Source: an uncultured Eubacteriales bacterium (GTDB lineage: Bacteria; Bacillota; Clostridia; Oscillospirales; UBA644). Taken from it: a stretch of 5,364 nt of DNA. A program made the position numbers and the translations under genes. This document shows, piece after piece, positions 1 to 5,121 of the stretch; position 1 is the first letter of the stretch, and the number at the start of each line of letters is the position of its first letter. The DNA is taken from the NCBI GenBank assembly GCA_934486965.1, contig CAKSQP010000102.1, positions 1 through 5,364 of the forward strand. Reading direction: 5' to 3'. The notes beneath the pieces are model-generated. The model did not search any database, had not been told where the DNA came from, and saw only the letters and a program-made list of their open reading frames with translations.

Positions 1-1996
1 GGATAGCGTTCATGGACGCTACGACGTTTTCCTTTATAACAACTTCGTAAGGATCGTCGCTGCCGGTTGCTTCGACAAGTTTATCGAGAGTTGCCGCCGC
101 GATGTCTGCTTCGAGAACTTCGGGAGCAGCGTTAGCCGCGATATCGTTGCCGAGTTTGGTTATAGCCGCAGAAACTTCAGCAACGGAAGCCGCGGTGTAG
201 AGAGCGGTGTTGATAGCTTTGAAATCAGCAGAAACTTTTGTATAAGCTGCTACTGCATTATTATAGGAAGCGACGAGAGATGTTTCTGCGTCGGAAACTA
301 TAATAAATTTAGCGGAAGAAGCGGAATTGGAAACAGTAAGAGAAGAAGCTTTACCCATCTCTTCGAGTCCGTTTTCGCCCCATACCTGATAGTATTTCTC
401 GGAAGAGAAATTAAGAACATTGGAGGAAGTTGCGGAAGTGCTTGCGTTTACAACGTAGAAACCTTCGTCGGAAGAGCCTGCTTTGGTGAAGAGACCGATG
501 TAAGCATGGCTTCCGGTTGCGGAAGCAAGAGCCTCGGTAGAGGTCTTATTGTATTTAGCGACGTCGCCTTTGCCTGCTCCGTTGTAGGAAGCGGCGTTTC
601 TGCCCTGCGCAAGAGAAGTCTGAACGTCGGTGCCGTTTACTTCGATAACGCCGTCGTTATTGTCGAAGGTAAGGTAAACGCCCTGCATACCGTTTATTTT
701 AGCGTTTACGTTCTTTACTTTATTATAGGAAGCCGTTGTTGTTCCGTCGGTGTTGAACATCGCATTCGACCACTCGCCGTTGGAGTTGTTGTATGCGGGC
801 CAGCCGAGGAAGTAGCAGATACCTTTTACGCCGAGCATAAGGCGGAGATGAGTTGCCTCAAGAAGCTGAGCTTCGGAGGGAGAATAAAGTCCGCCGTTAT
901 TCTGGGTCGCTACATTTACGAACTGATAATTAGGAACATTGAGTTTCTGCGCATAGTTCATAAAGTAGAATGCATTTACAAAGTAAGGAGTGACATAAAG
1001 AGAAGAAGCGGAGCCCTGGGACATGTAATAGTCGAACATGAGCCAGTCAACGTTTATCTTTGTGTTTTCGGTTCCGGTGTATCCGGAGAATACTTCGCTT
1101 GCATTAAGCAGATAATAGTCAAGATATTTGTTGTATCTGCTGAGATAATTGTATGTGGGGTTTCCGCTGGAATCGGTTATCGCGGTTATCGGATAGAAGT
1201 TGATACCTGCGGGAGTGGTGATGCCGTATTCCTGAAGTTTTGCTTCGAGCTGAGAATAATGGCCGTAAAGTTTGGTCGAACTTGCAGAAGAAATAGCAGG
1301 TTCGTCGCAGATATAAAGTTTCGCAAGAGCGTCTTTATTTATCTTATCTTTGTTTTCAGACCAGACTTTTTCGTAGTACGCCTGTCTTTCGGCTGTCGTA
1401 AGGACGTCGTGTTCTACACCTGCATCGTCAAGGTATGTAGCCTTCCACTGTTCTTCGGTAAGACCGTCGACGTATTTCCAGGGAGAAGTCCAGTAATCAA
1501 GACCGAGATATGCGGTGATAAGATATTTATACCACATATCGGAGAAGGTCGCAACGCTCGTTGAAGACCCGTTGTCAAGACACATATTGAACCATACGTC
1601 AAGTCCGACTTCGGCAGCTTTTCTTACGGTAAGGTCGAGCTGTCTGGGTTCGTATACTTCATTACCTGTAACAGCAAAGTTGAGACCTGCGTCAACATAT
1701 TTCTGAAGAAGAGCCTTGTAGGTTTCTTCGTTATAAATATTGTTGCCGTCAGCGTCTTTCTGATATGTGGGGTTACCGGAAGAATCGGTTTCGCCCGTGG
1801 GATAGAAGATCGCGCTGCCCTGGGGTGTCCAGTACGCACCGAGATCAAGGGAGCCCTTTTCCGTGTTCGCTTCAACATATTTCAGCACGGCGTCCGAATA
1901 ATCGGTGGTTGCAGCCCCTACTGCGAGGGGGAAGCAGCCGAGCGTGAATGAAACGATCATGCAAACGGTAAGGACCATTGACAAGATTTTTTTCAT
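1..1996 (-). CDS. Secreted TIM-barrel glycoside-hydrolase-like protein, C-terminus cut by window edge
   Basis: An open frame of 665 codons runs from ATG at 1996-1994 to the window edge with no stop, so the C-terminus is missing. The start is fixed by a perfect AGGAGG (2003-2008) six bases upstream. Residues 1-28 form a Sec signal peptide (MKKIL, hydrophobic core, probable cleavage near VGA-A). A Cys at 21 does not sit in a good lipobox, so a soluble secreted form is more likely than a lipoprotein. Residues about 48-410 read like a TIM barrel: an early strand LDLGAYWTP, YICDEP with D231-E232-P233 at a likely strand end, VDWLMFDYYMSQ, and GVKGICYFLGWP (G398-P400), as in several unclassified glycosidase-like families. 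E232 is the best candidate acid/base; I cannot name the nucleophile. Residues about 420-565 look like a beta-sandwich, and about 571-665 are Ala-rich and helical (FIVAR-like). The role, extracellular polysaccharide breakdown, is inferred; the GH family and substrate are not recognised. Confidence 0.8.
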   Translation of the reverse strand, partial: MKKILSMVLTVCMIVSFTLGCFPLAVGAATTDYSDAVLKYVEANTEKGSLDLGAYWTPQGSAIFYPTGETDSSGNPTYQKDADGNNIYNEETYKALLQKYVDAGLNFAVTGNEVYEPRQLDLTVRKAAEVGLDVWFNMCLDNGSSTSVATFSDMWYKYLITAYLGLDYWTSPWKYVDGLTEEQWKATYLDDAGVEHDVLTTAERQAYYEKVWSENKDKINKDALAKLYICDEPAISSASSTKLYGHYSQLEAKLQEYGITTPAGINFYPITAITDSSGNPTYNYLSRYNKYLDYYLLNASEVFSGYTGTENTKINVDWLMFDYYMSQGSASSLYVTPYFVNAFYFMNYAQKLNVPNYQFVNVATQNNGGLYSPSEAQLLEATHLRLMLGVKGICYFLGWPAYNNSNGEWSNAMFNTDGTTTASYNKVKNVNAKINGMQGVYLTFDNNDGVIEVNGTDVQTSLAQGRNAASYNGAGKGDVAKYNKTSTEALASATGSHAYIGLFTKAGSSDEGFYVVNASTSATSSNVLNFSSEKYYQVWGENGLEEMGKASSLTVSNSASSAKFIIVSDAETSLVASYNNAVAAYTKVSADFKAINTALYTAASVAEVSAAITKLGNDIAANAAPEVLEADIAAATLDKLVEATGSDDPYEVVIKENVVASMNAI

Positions 1997-2024
1997 AGAG
2001 TGCCTCCTATTTATATTTTTCCGA

Positions 2025-2160
2025 TTAGGCAGAGCAGACCTGAACGTTTATCGTCCGACGCAGACTCTTTCAGATGAGTTGCCCTTTCGCCTTGCCTTGT
2101 TGTATTTACAAGGTTTCTGAGGCGTCAAAACCGATAAGAGTTCAAGACTGCTCTGCCTAA
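2025..2160 (-). promoter_or_regulatory. Structured 5' leader RNA with a 26-bp rod and multi-hairpin head
   Basis: In the minus-strand transcript the outer arms 2148-2160 and 2025-2037 pair perfectly over 13 bp. After a single U-U mismatch, 2140-2146 pairs with 2039-2045 (7 bp including one G-U). After a 2x2 internal loop, 2132-2137 pairs with 2048-2053 (6 bp). The head between them can form a 5-bp stem (2120-2124 with 2088-2092) carrying a 6-bp hairpin (2108-2113 with 2095-2100), plus a 4-bp hairpin (2076-2079 with 2064-2067). The wobble pair at 2145/2040 is G-U on the minus strand but C-A on the plus strand, which favours a minus-strand RNA. The element starts about 10 nt after the predicted transcription start and ends about 16 nt before the AGGAGG of the secreted-protein gene. 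No T-tract follows, so it is not an obvious terminator. I do not recognise a known riboswitch class. It could be a regulatory aptamer, an mRNA-stabilising 5' structure or a protein-binding leader. Confidence 0.7.
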
Positions 2161-2177
2161 CGTTCTGATACAGTATA

Positions 2178-2206
2178 ATTATATCAGACACTGATAAAGT
2201 TGTCAA
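2178..2206 (-). promoter_or_regulatory. Perfect consensus sigma-70/SigA promoter for the secreted-protein gene
   Basis: On the minus strand TTGACA (2201-2206) is followed by a 17-bp spacer and TATAAT (2178-2183), an exact match to both consensus hexamers at optimal spacing. Transcription should start near 2171, giving a leader of about 175 nt before the ATG at 1996. The promoter predicts strong basal expression, so control is more likely to act on the leader RNA or through a repressor. Confidence 0.9.
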
Positions 2207-2245
2207 TATCTATCCTCAGTTTGTTTACATTTTAACCCTTAAAAC

Positions 2246-2266
2246 CGGACATTGTCCGTATTTTTT
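2246..2266 (+). other. Weak hairpin with T-tract in the divergent intergenic region
   Basis: CGGAC (2246-2250) and GTCCG (2254-2258) form a 5-bp stem with a 3-nt loop, followed by TATTTTTT. This resembles a weak plus-strand terminator, but no plus-strand gene lies upstream. It sits upstream of the -35 of the leftward promoter and could also be a small dyad operator. Nothing else convincing is visible in 2207-2371. Confidence 0.3.
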
Positions 2267-2371
2267 CGGCGATAAGTCCCCGTTTTGGGAGTTTGTCGAA
2301 TTCTGACGCATTTACGATGCCGACCTCAGAGGGAATATATGTAAAATTTAGGTGAAATCATGAAAAAAATA

Positions 2372-2400
2372 TTGACAAACCGCCGCTGCGGTGGTATACT
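2372..2400 (+). promoter_or_regulatory. Near-consensus promoter for the 32-residue ORF, with a dyad in its spacer
   Basis: TTGACA (2372-2377) and TATACT (2395-2400) are separated by exactly 17 bp. The spacer contains the inverted repeat ACCGC-CGCT-GCGGT (2379-2392), placed between the two hexamers where a repressor dimer would block RNA polymerase. The predicted start is near 2407, about 18 nt before the ATG at 2425. It lies about 165 bp from the divergent leftward promoter. Confidence 0.85.
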
Positions 2401-2424
2401 TACAAAAAAACAGGAGACGCGACG

Positions 2425-2523
2425 ATGAGAAGCAATTCACTAATTCTCAATATTAAAAAGCACGCTTGCATTATTATGTCAATCGGGCTTATATCGTCGT
2501 ATCCGAATTTATTTTCCGTCTGA
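2425..2523 (+). CDS. Small 32-residue peptide, basic N-terminus and short hydrophobic core
   Basis: An ATG at 2425 preceded by AGGAG (2412-2416, 8-nt spacing) opens 32 codons ending at TGA 2521-2523. It sits in its own transcription unit between a near-consensus promoter and a strong terminator, which is the main reason to believe it. The peptide has a basic stretch (R2, K11, K12, H13), a short hydrophobic run at residues 14-23 (ACIIMSIGLI) and a polar/aromatic end (SSYPNLFSV). This layout recalls a miniature signal peptide, a small membrane peptide or a peptide-pheromone precursor. A leader peptide of an attenuator is less likely, because no gene follows on the same strand. I do not recognise the family. 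Alternatively the transcript is a small RNA and the ORF is incidental. Confidence 0.6.
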   Translation: MRSNSLILNIKKHACIIMSIGLISSYPNLFSV

Positions 2524-2550
2524 GACGGGGGTTATTCAGATTATAACGCA

Positions 2551-2588
2551 CGGTGTAAGCAAAAGAAGGCTTACACCGTTATTTTTTT
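2551..2588 (+). terminator. Intrinsic terminator of the small-ORF transcript
   Basis: CGGTGTAAGC (2551-2560) and GCTTACACCG (2569-2578) form a perfect 10-bp stem with an 8-nt loop, followed by TTA and seven Ts (2582-2588). It ends the small-ORF transcript at about 180 nt. Confidence 0.92.
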
Positions 2589-2605
2589 ATACGGAAAGAA
2601 AAAGA

Positions 2606-2642
2606 AGTAAAAAGCACTTGCATAATGCAAGTGCTTTTTACT
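2606..2642. terminator. Perfect palindromic bidirectional terminator
   Basis: Two 18-bp arms (2606-2623 and 2625-2642) are exact reverse complements around the single base 2624. Five As and five Ts lie symmetrically in the arms, so the stem is followed by a T-run in either direction. It lies 12 bp beyond the stop codon of the HD-domain gene, whose operon it must end, and backs up the terminator of the rightward small-ORF transcript. Confidence 0.9.
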
Positions 2643-2654
2643 GTAAACTGTTGT

Positions 2655-3149
2655 TTACTTTATGTTATAATATAACAAATCGAGCAACCGTATCCCGCAA
2701 TCTGTACGGAACACTTTTTTGCGGGCGTTTTCTATCGTGATTTTCGAATAGCCGCTCTCGGAAGCGTTGACAAGAAAATCCGCTTCAAGCAGTATCCTGT
2801 GGTCGATTCCGTCGACCGGCAAATAGGTATGATGATGAGAGACAAGCCATACTATACGTTCGGTATCGGCGTCACATTCGGGAATTTCTTCAAAAAATTT
2901 CCTGACAAGAGCGGCGCTTTCCTTTTCCTGATTTTTGCCGTTCGTATTTCCGTATTTTTCTCTGCACAAAGGGCAGGAAATATCGTGCACGACTGCGGCA
3001 AGCTCAAGCATTTTAAGGGTTTTGCCGTCAAGCCCCTCCTCTTCTCCGATCGTTTTCGCATACGCCCAGACTTTAAGGAAATGGTCGATATCATGGATAT
3101 TTCCCTTATAAAATTCAACCATTTTTTCAACAGCAAAAGCAACAGTCAT
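2655..3149 (-). CDS. HD-domain metal-dependent phosphohydrolase
   Basis: This 164-residue cytoplasmic protein is a single HD domain. The metal ligands of the superfamily are all visible in order: H23 (with H19 nearby) in the first helix, the H55-D56 doublet in VVHDIS, a histidine cluster H105-H107 in VSHHHT, and D124 in LLEADFLVN. After the HD doublet comes EKYGN..GKNQEKES, matching the KYG..GK.QE.E pattern I associate with a common family of small bacterial HD proteins of unknown substrate. The domain hydrolyses phosphomonoesters or phosphodiesters, often of nucleotides; the substrate here is unknown. C59 and C62 right after the HD motif are a small oddity. The start is supported by GAGGT just upstream of the ATG, which overlaps the stop of the methyltransferase gene; only 7 bp separate the two, so they are co-transcribed and perhaps translationally coupled. 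It is the last gene of the operon. Confidence 0.88.
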   Translation of the reverse strand: MTVAFAVEKMVEFYKGNIHDIDHFLKVWAYAKTIGEEEGLDGKTLKMLELAAVVHDISCPLCREKYGNTNGKNQEKESAALVRKFFEEIPECDADTERIVWLVSHHHTYLPVDGIDHRILLEADFLVNASESGYSKITIENARKKVFRTDCGIRLLDLLYYNIK

Positions 3150-3156
3150 AATTACC

Positions 3157-3678
3157 TCACAACGAACTTCCCTTTTTCGGGATAAAAAGCCCGATCATAT
3201 CGCATTTTTCCAATTCAAGCAATTTTATTTTCTTATCGAGCCCGCCGGCATAGCCCGTCAGACTCCCGTTCGTTCCGACTACTCTGTGACACGGTATAAT
3301 TATCGAAATATCGTTGTGTCCGACCGCCCCGCCGACCGCCTGCGCGGACATTTTCCCGTCTTTTGAAAGTTTTCGGGCAAGTTCGCCGTAAGTCACGGTC
3401 TTTCCGTAAGGAATTTCGGTCAAAAGCCGCCACACCGCCGTCTGAAAGTCAGAGCCTTCGGGAGCAAGAGGCGGAACAAAATCGGGCTCTTCACCCGAAA
3501 AATAGATATCGAGCCATCTCTTTGCCTCAAGAAGAACGGGCGTTTCCTTTTCCTCATAAATTTCGGGAAGAGTGCGGGCAAAATATTTCTGCCCGTCAAA
3601 CCACAAACCCGTAACACCGCCGCCGTCCGCCGCAATAAGTATCCCTCCGAGAGGGGACTCATAATGTAAAGTGTTCAT
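3157..3678 (-). CDS. ogt: Methylated-DNA--protein-cysteine S-methyltransferase (Ogt/MGMT type)
   Basis: This 173-residue repair protein transfers the alkyl group from O6-alkylguanine (and O4-alkylthymine) in DNA to its own cysteine and is consumed in the act. Residues about 1-70 form the N-terminal ribonuclease-H-like domain, and about 76-158 the catalytic domain with the winged helix (TVTYGELARKL, 94-104). The acceptor Cys is C130 in IIIPCHRVVG, followed by the usual GSLTGYAGGLDKK. The hinge Asn is kept (N122), but the next residue is D123 instead of the common Pro. The position of the human Arg finger (R128) appears to be Q113 in SAQAVGGAV. Length is normal for stand-alone Ogt, and no Ada regulatory domain is present. 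The start is supported by GGAGG six bases upstream of the ATG. It lies 39 bp after the hydrolase gene and 7 bp before the HD gene, as the middle gene of an operon. The symbol could equally be given as mgmT or adaB. Confidence 0.95.
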   Translation of the reverse strand: MNTLHYESPLGGILIAADGGGVTGLWFDGQKYFARTLPEIYEEKETPVLLEAKRWLDIYFSGEEPDFVPPLAPEGSDFQTAVWRLLTEIPYGKTVTYGELARKLSKDGKMSAQAVGGAVGHNDISIIIPCHRVVGTNGSLTGYAGGLDKKIKLLELEKCDMIGLFIPKKGSSL

Positions 3679-3717
3679 ATATTTCCTCCGAAACCGTCAT
3701 CATACACTAAAAAAACG

Positions 3718-4401
3718 TCAAATCGTTTTAAGAAAAGCGGAAACCACCCGATTAAATTCCGTCGGGTTCTTATTTGCAATAAAATGATTCCCGCGAACGA
3801 CTGCCGCCCTCGCATGGGGAAGATGTTCCGCAATCTTTTTTGTATGCGATTTTTTGATCATATCGTTTGTCCCGCAGATAACCAATGCGGGCATTGTGAT
3901 CAGGGACAATTCAGACGGTTTGATATTCGGTTCGTTTACCATTAAGCCGAGCATTTCGGCGTTTCTTGCGGCGTCTGCCGATCTTCTTGCGAAGAGGCTT
4001 GCTATCTTATACCCGATCTCAATGGGAATTTGCGTCGTCCGTTTTACTCCCGTAGGATCGAGGTTGCCGCCGTTCAGGATCAAGGCTTTCACCATATCGG
4101 GATACTTTATCGCAAATCTCATTGCAATATTTGCACCGTCGGAAAATCCCAGAATTATCGCATTTGAAATCCGATGTTCCTGCATGAAATCGTACAAATC
4201 ACAGGCAAATTGCTCAATGGTAAAAGGAGCGGAGCCTCTCGGAGATCTGCCGTGATCTCTTGTATCTATCGCAATTACGCGGTAAGCACTTTGAAAATAA
4301 TCTATTTGATTTCTGAAATAGGAACTGTCTTCTCCGTTGCCGTGCAAAAGTATAAGAGGCTCACCTGTTCCCTTTTCCTGATAATATAATTTGATATCCA
4401 T
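3718..4401 (-). CDS. Alpha/beta-fold hydrolase
   Basis: This 227-residue protein has no signal peptide and should be cytoplasmic. The fold is shown by LILLHGNGED (oxyanion region, H20-G21), DTRDHGRS (46-53), the nucleophile elbow G85-F-S87-D-G89, the acid loop CGTND (D180) and the terminal GNHF (H206), giving a complete S87-D180-H206 triad. A short helical cap lies at about 115-165. The family includes esterases, lactonases, dehalogenase-like and C-C bond hydrolases; the asparagine-rich HGNGED oxyanion loop does not settle which, so the substrate is unknown. The start is supported by TGAGG four bases upstream of the ATG and by a promoter ending some 30 bp further up. It is the first gene of an operon with the Ogt and HD genes. 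Confidence 0.9.
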   Translation of the reverse strand: MDIKLYYQEKGTGEPLILLHGNGEDSSYFRNQIDYFQSAYRVIAIDTRDHGRSPRGSAPFTIEQFACDLYDFMQEHRISNAIILGFSDGANIAMRFAIKYPDMVKALILNGGNLDPTGVKRTTQIPIEIGYKIASLFARRSADAARNAEMLGLMVNEPNIKPSELSLITMPALVICGTNDMIKKSHTKKIAEHLPHARAAVVRGNHFIANKNPTEFNRVVSAFLKTI

Positions 4402-4432
4402 TTTTCCTCACTAGTTCCGATTTGTCAAATAC

Positions 4433-4461
4433 AGTATAGCATATCGGCATAAAAAAGTCTA
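4433..4461 (-). promoter_or_regulatory. Extended -10 promoter of the hydrolase-ogt-HD operon
   Basis: On the minus strand TATACT (4433-4438) is preceded by TGC, an extended -10 element, and by TAGACT (4456-4461, 4 of 6 to consensus) at a 17-bp spacing. The expected start is near 4426, giving a short leader of about 25 nt before the ATG at 4401. ATTTG-T-CAAAT (4420-4430) lies at the start point and might be a small operator. The -35 hexamer falls within one arm of a larger inverted repeat. Confidence 0.75.
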
Positions 4462-4525
4462 CTGTAATTCCATCAAAACTACACAGGATTGAACAAGCGT
4501 AGCAGTAAACTTTTTTGCTATATGC
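4439..4525. repeat. Long imperfect inverted repeat overlapping the operon promoter
   Basis: Arms 4439-4464 and 4503-4525 are imperfect reverse complements. The outer six bases (GCATAT / ATATGC) match exactly, and the inner 14 (AAAAAAGTCTACTG against CAGTAAACTTTTTT) match at 13 positions. A loop of about 38 nt separates them. The left arm contains the -35 and part of the spacer of the hydrolase promoter. The element could be a short mobile repeat carrying a promoter, or an operator pair. Confidence 0.6.
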
Positions 4526-4626
4526 AAAACCTTGTACGGTATGATATTTCTTGCGCAAAAATGATATTGCGGCGTTGGAGCAGTAATAATACGGAAAGTG
4601 AATATCGCTGATGAAAGCAATGTCAC

Positions 4627-4639
4627 TCGCCGCAGGCGA
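4627..4639. repeat. Small hairpin TCGCC-GCA-GGCGA
   Basis: A perfect 5-bp inverted repeat with a 3-nt loop lies just before the terminator-like palindrome at 4650. It resembles the short dyads scattered through the rest of this region. Confidence 0.5.
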
Positions 4640-4649
4640 ATATAACTGA

Positions 4650-4682
4650 AAAAAAGGACTTGCGAAAGTAAGTCCTTTTTTC
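4650..4682. terminator. GAAA-tetraloop terminator-like palindrome
   Basis: AAAAAAGGACTT (4650-4661) pairs with AAGTCCTTTTTT (4670-4681). On the plus strand the stem extends through one G-U and one C-G pair to a GAAA tetraloop. T-runs follow the stem on both strands. With no plus-strand gene upstream, it may be part of a repeat element rather than the end of a gene. Confidence 0.7.
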
Positions 4683-4718
4683 TTGTACGAAATCACACAA
4701 CAAAAACTGTTTTATGAA

Positions 4719-4869
4719 ATGTTGCTGCGCAACATGAAGCGGCGGAAGTATCCGCAATAAAGCACCCGTCTTAACTCGCATGAAGCGAAGCGCAGTTATT
4801 TTCCGGTCAAAGATAATATCCTTTTTCATGGGCGCAAGCCCACTTCATTTTTCATGCACCGTCATGTGC
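4719..4869. repeat. Cluster of five short hairpins
   Basis: Within 151 bp lie ATGTTGC-TGC-GCAACAT (4719-4735), GCGGA-AGTA-TCCGC (4742-4755), an AACTCGC/GCGCAGTT stem with one bulge (4773-4797), TGGGC-GCAA-GCCCA (4829-4842) and GCAC-CGTCAT-GTGC (4856-4869). Several are joined by similar linkers containing TTCAT or ATGAAG. The pattern is that of small intergenic palindromes of the REP/MITE kind, but no single repeat unit is copied exactly. Confidence 0.6.
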
Positions 4870-4876
4870 GTTTCAT

Positions 4877-4913
4877 AAAAAAAGCACTTAAGCATAAAAC
4901 TCAAGTGCTTTTT
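4877..4913 (-). terminator. Terminator-like palindrome with AAAAAGCACTT arms
   Basis: AAAAAGCACTT (4879-4889) and AAGTGCTTTTT (4903-4913) are exact reverse complements around a 13-nt loop. The T-run is longer on the minus strand (seven) than on the plus strand (five). The arm sequence is the same as in the bidirectional terminator at 2606-2642. It may catch read-through from the rRNA/tRNA operon. Confidence 0.65.
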
Positions 4914-4929
4914 CGTGTCACGTAAACCC

Positions 4930-4950
4930 AACAGAAATTCTTTTTCTGTT
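4930..4950. repeat. Hairpin AACAGAAA / TTTCTGTT
   Basis: A perfect 8-bp stem with a 5-nt loop. An alternative, mutually exclusive pairing joins CCAACA just upstream with TGTTGG at 4954-4959. Confidence 0.5.
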
Positions 4951-4955
4951 TCGTG

Positions 4956-4988
4956 TTGGTGCTTAGACAAATGCACCAATCATTTTTT
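4956..4988 (+). terminator. Weak plus-strand terminator-like hairpin
   Basis: TTGGTGC (4956-4962) and GCACCAA (4973-4979) form a perfect 7-bp stem with a 10-nt loop, followed by TCATTTTTT. No plus-strand gene is seen upstream, so its role is doubtful. Confidence 0.4.
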
Positions 4989-5048
4989 CGTTAAAGCATT
5001 GCCGTATGATATGGGCAAGAAGCAAGACACAGCCTTACTGAACACTTT

Positions 5049-5121
5049 TTCACTATTCACCATGACTGATTACTTTCCAATGATCGGCAAGCAGGGAGCG
5101 AGTGAAGAGTGAAGAGTGAAT
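5049..5121. repeat. Three-copy 7-bp tandem repeat with a facing inverted copy
   Basis: AGTGAAG, AGTGAAG and AGTGAAT follow each other at 5101-5121. TTCACTATTCAC, beginning near 5049, is an imperfect reverse complement of this array, so the 73-bp stretch can form a hairpin. It lies just downstream of the tRNA terminator in the direction of transcription. Confidence 0.6.

Noticed and set aside
506..1564. A 352-codon open frame on the plus strand
   Set aside because: It lies antisense within the secreted-protein gene, whose 665-codon frame has a signal peptide, ribosome binding site and perfect promoter. The plus-strand translation shows no recognisable domain.
2025..2160. Known riboswitch (c-di-GMP-I-like GGGCAAC...GAAA on the minus strand)
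   Set aside because: Only short pieces resemble the class; the conserved GACGCAAAGC and second-helix receptor are missing, so no class name is given.
2360..2428. A 22-codon frame (MKKILTN...) whose TGA overlaps the ATG of the 32-residue ORF
   Set aside because: It runs through the -35, spacer and -10 of the strong promoter, so it would not be in that transcript. The ATGA overlap is probably chance, unless an upstream promoter exists that I cannot see.
2799..3185. A 128-codon plus-strand frame
   Set aside because: It is antisense to the HD-domain gene, which has complete metal-ligand motifs and a proper ribosome binding site.
4361..4696. A 111-codon minus-strand frame with a Cys/Tyr-rich translation
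   Set aside because: It overlaps the start of the hydrolase gene, its promoter, the inverted repeat and a terminator palindrome, and has no recognised domain. Most likely it is an accidental reading of repeat DNA.
4627..4990. CRISPR array
   Set aside because: The hairpins are all different in sequence and spacing. There is no constant direct repeat and no cas gene.
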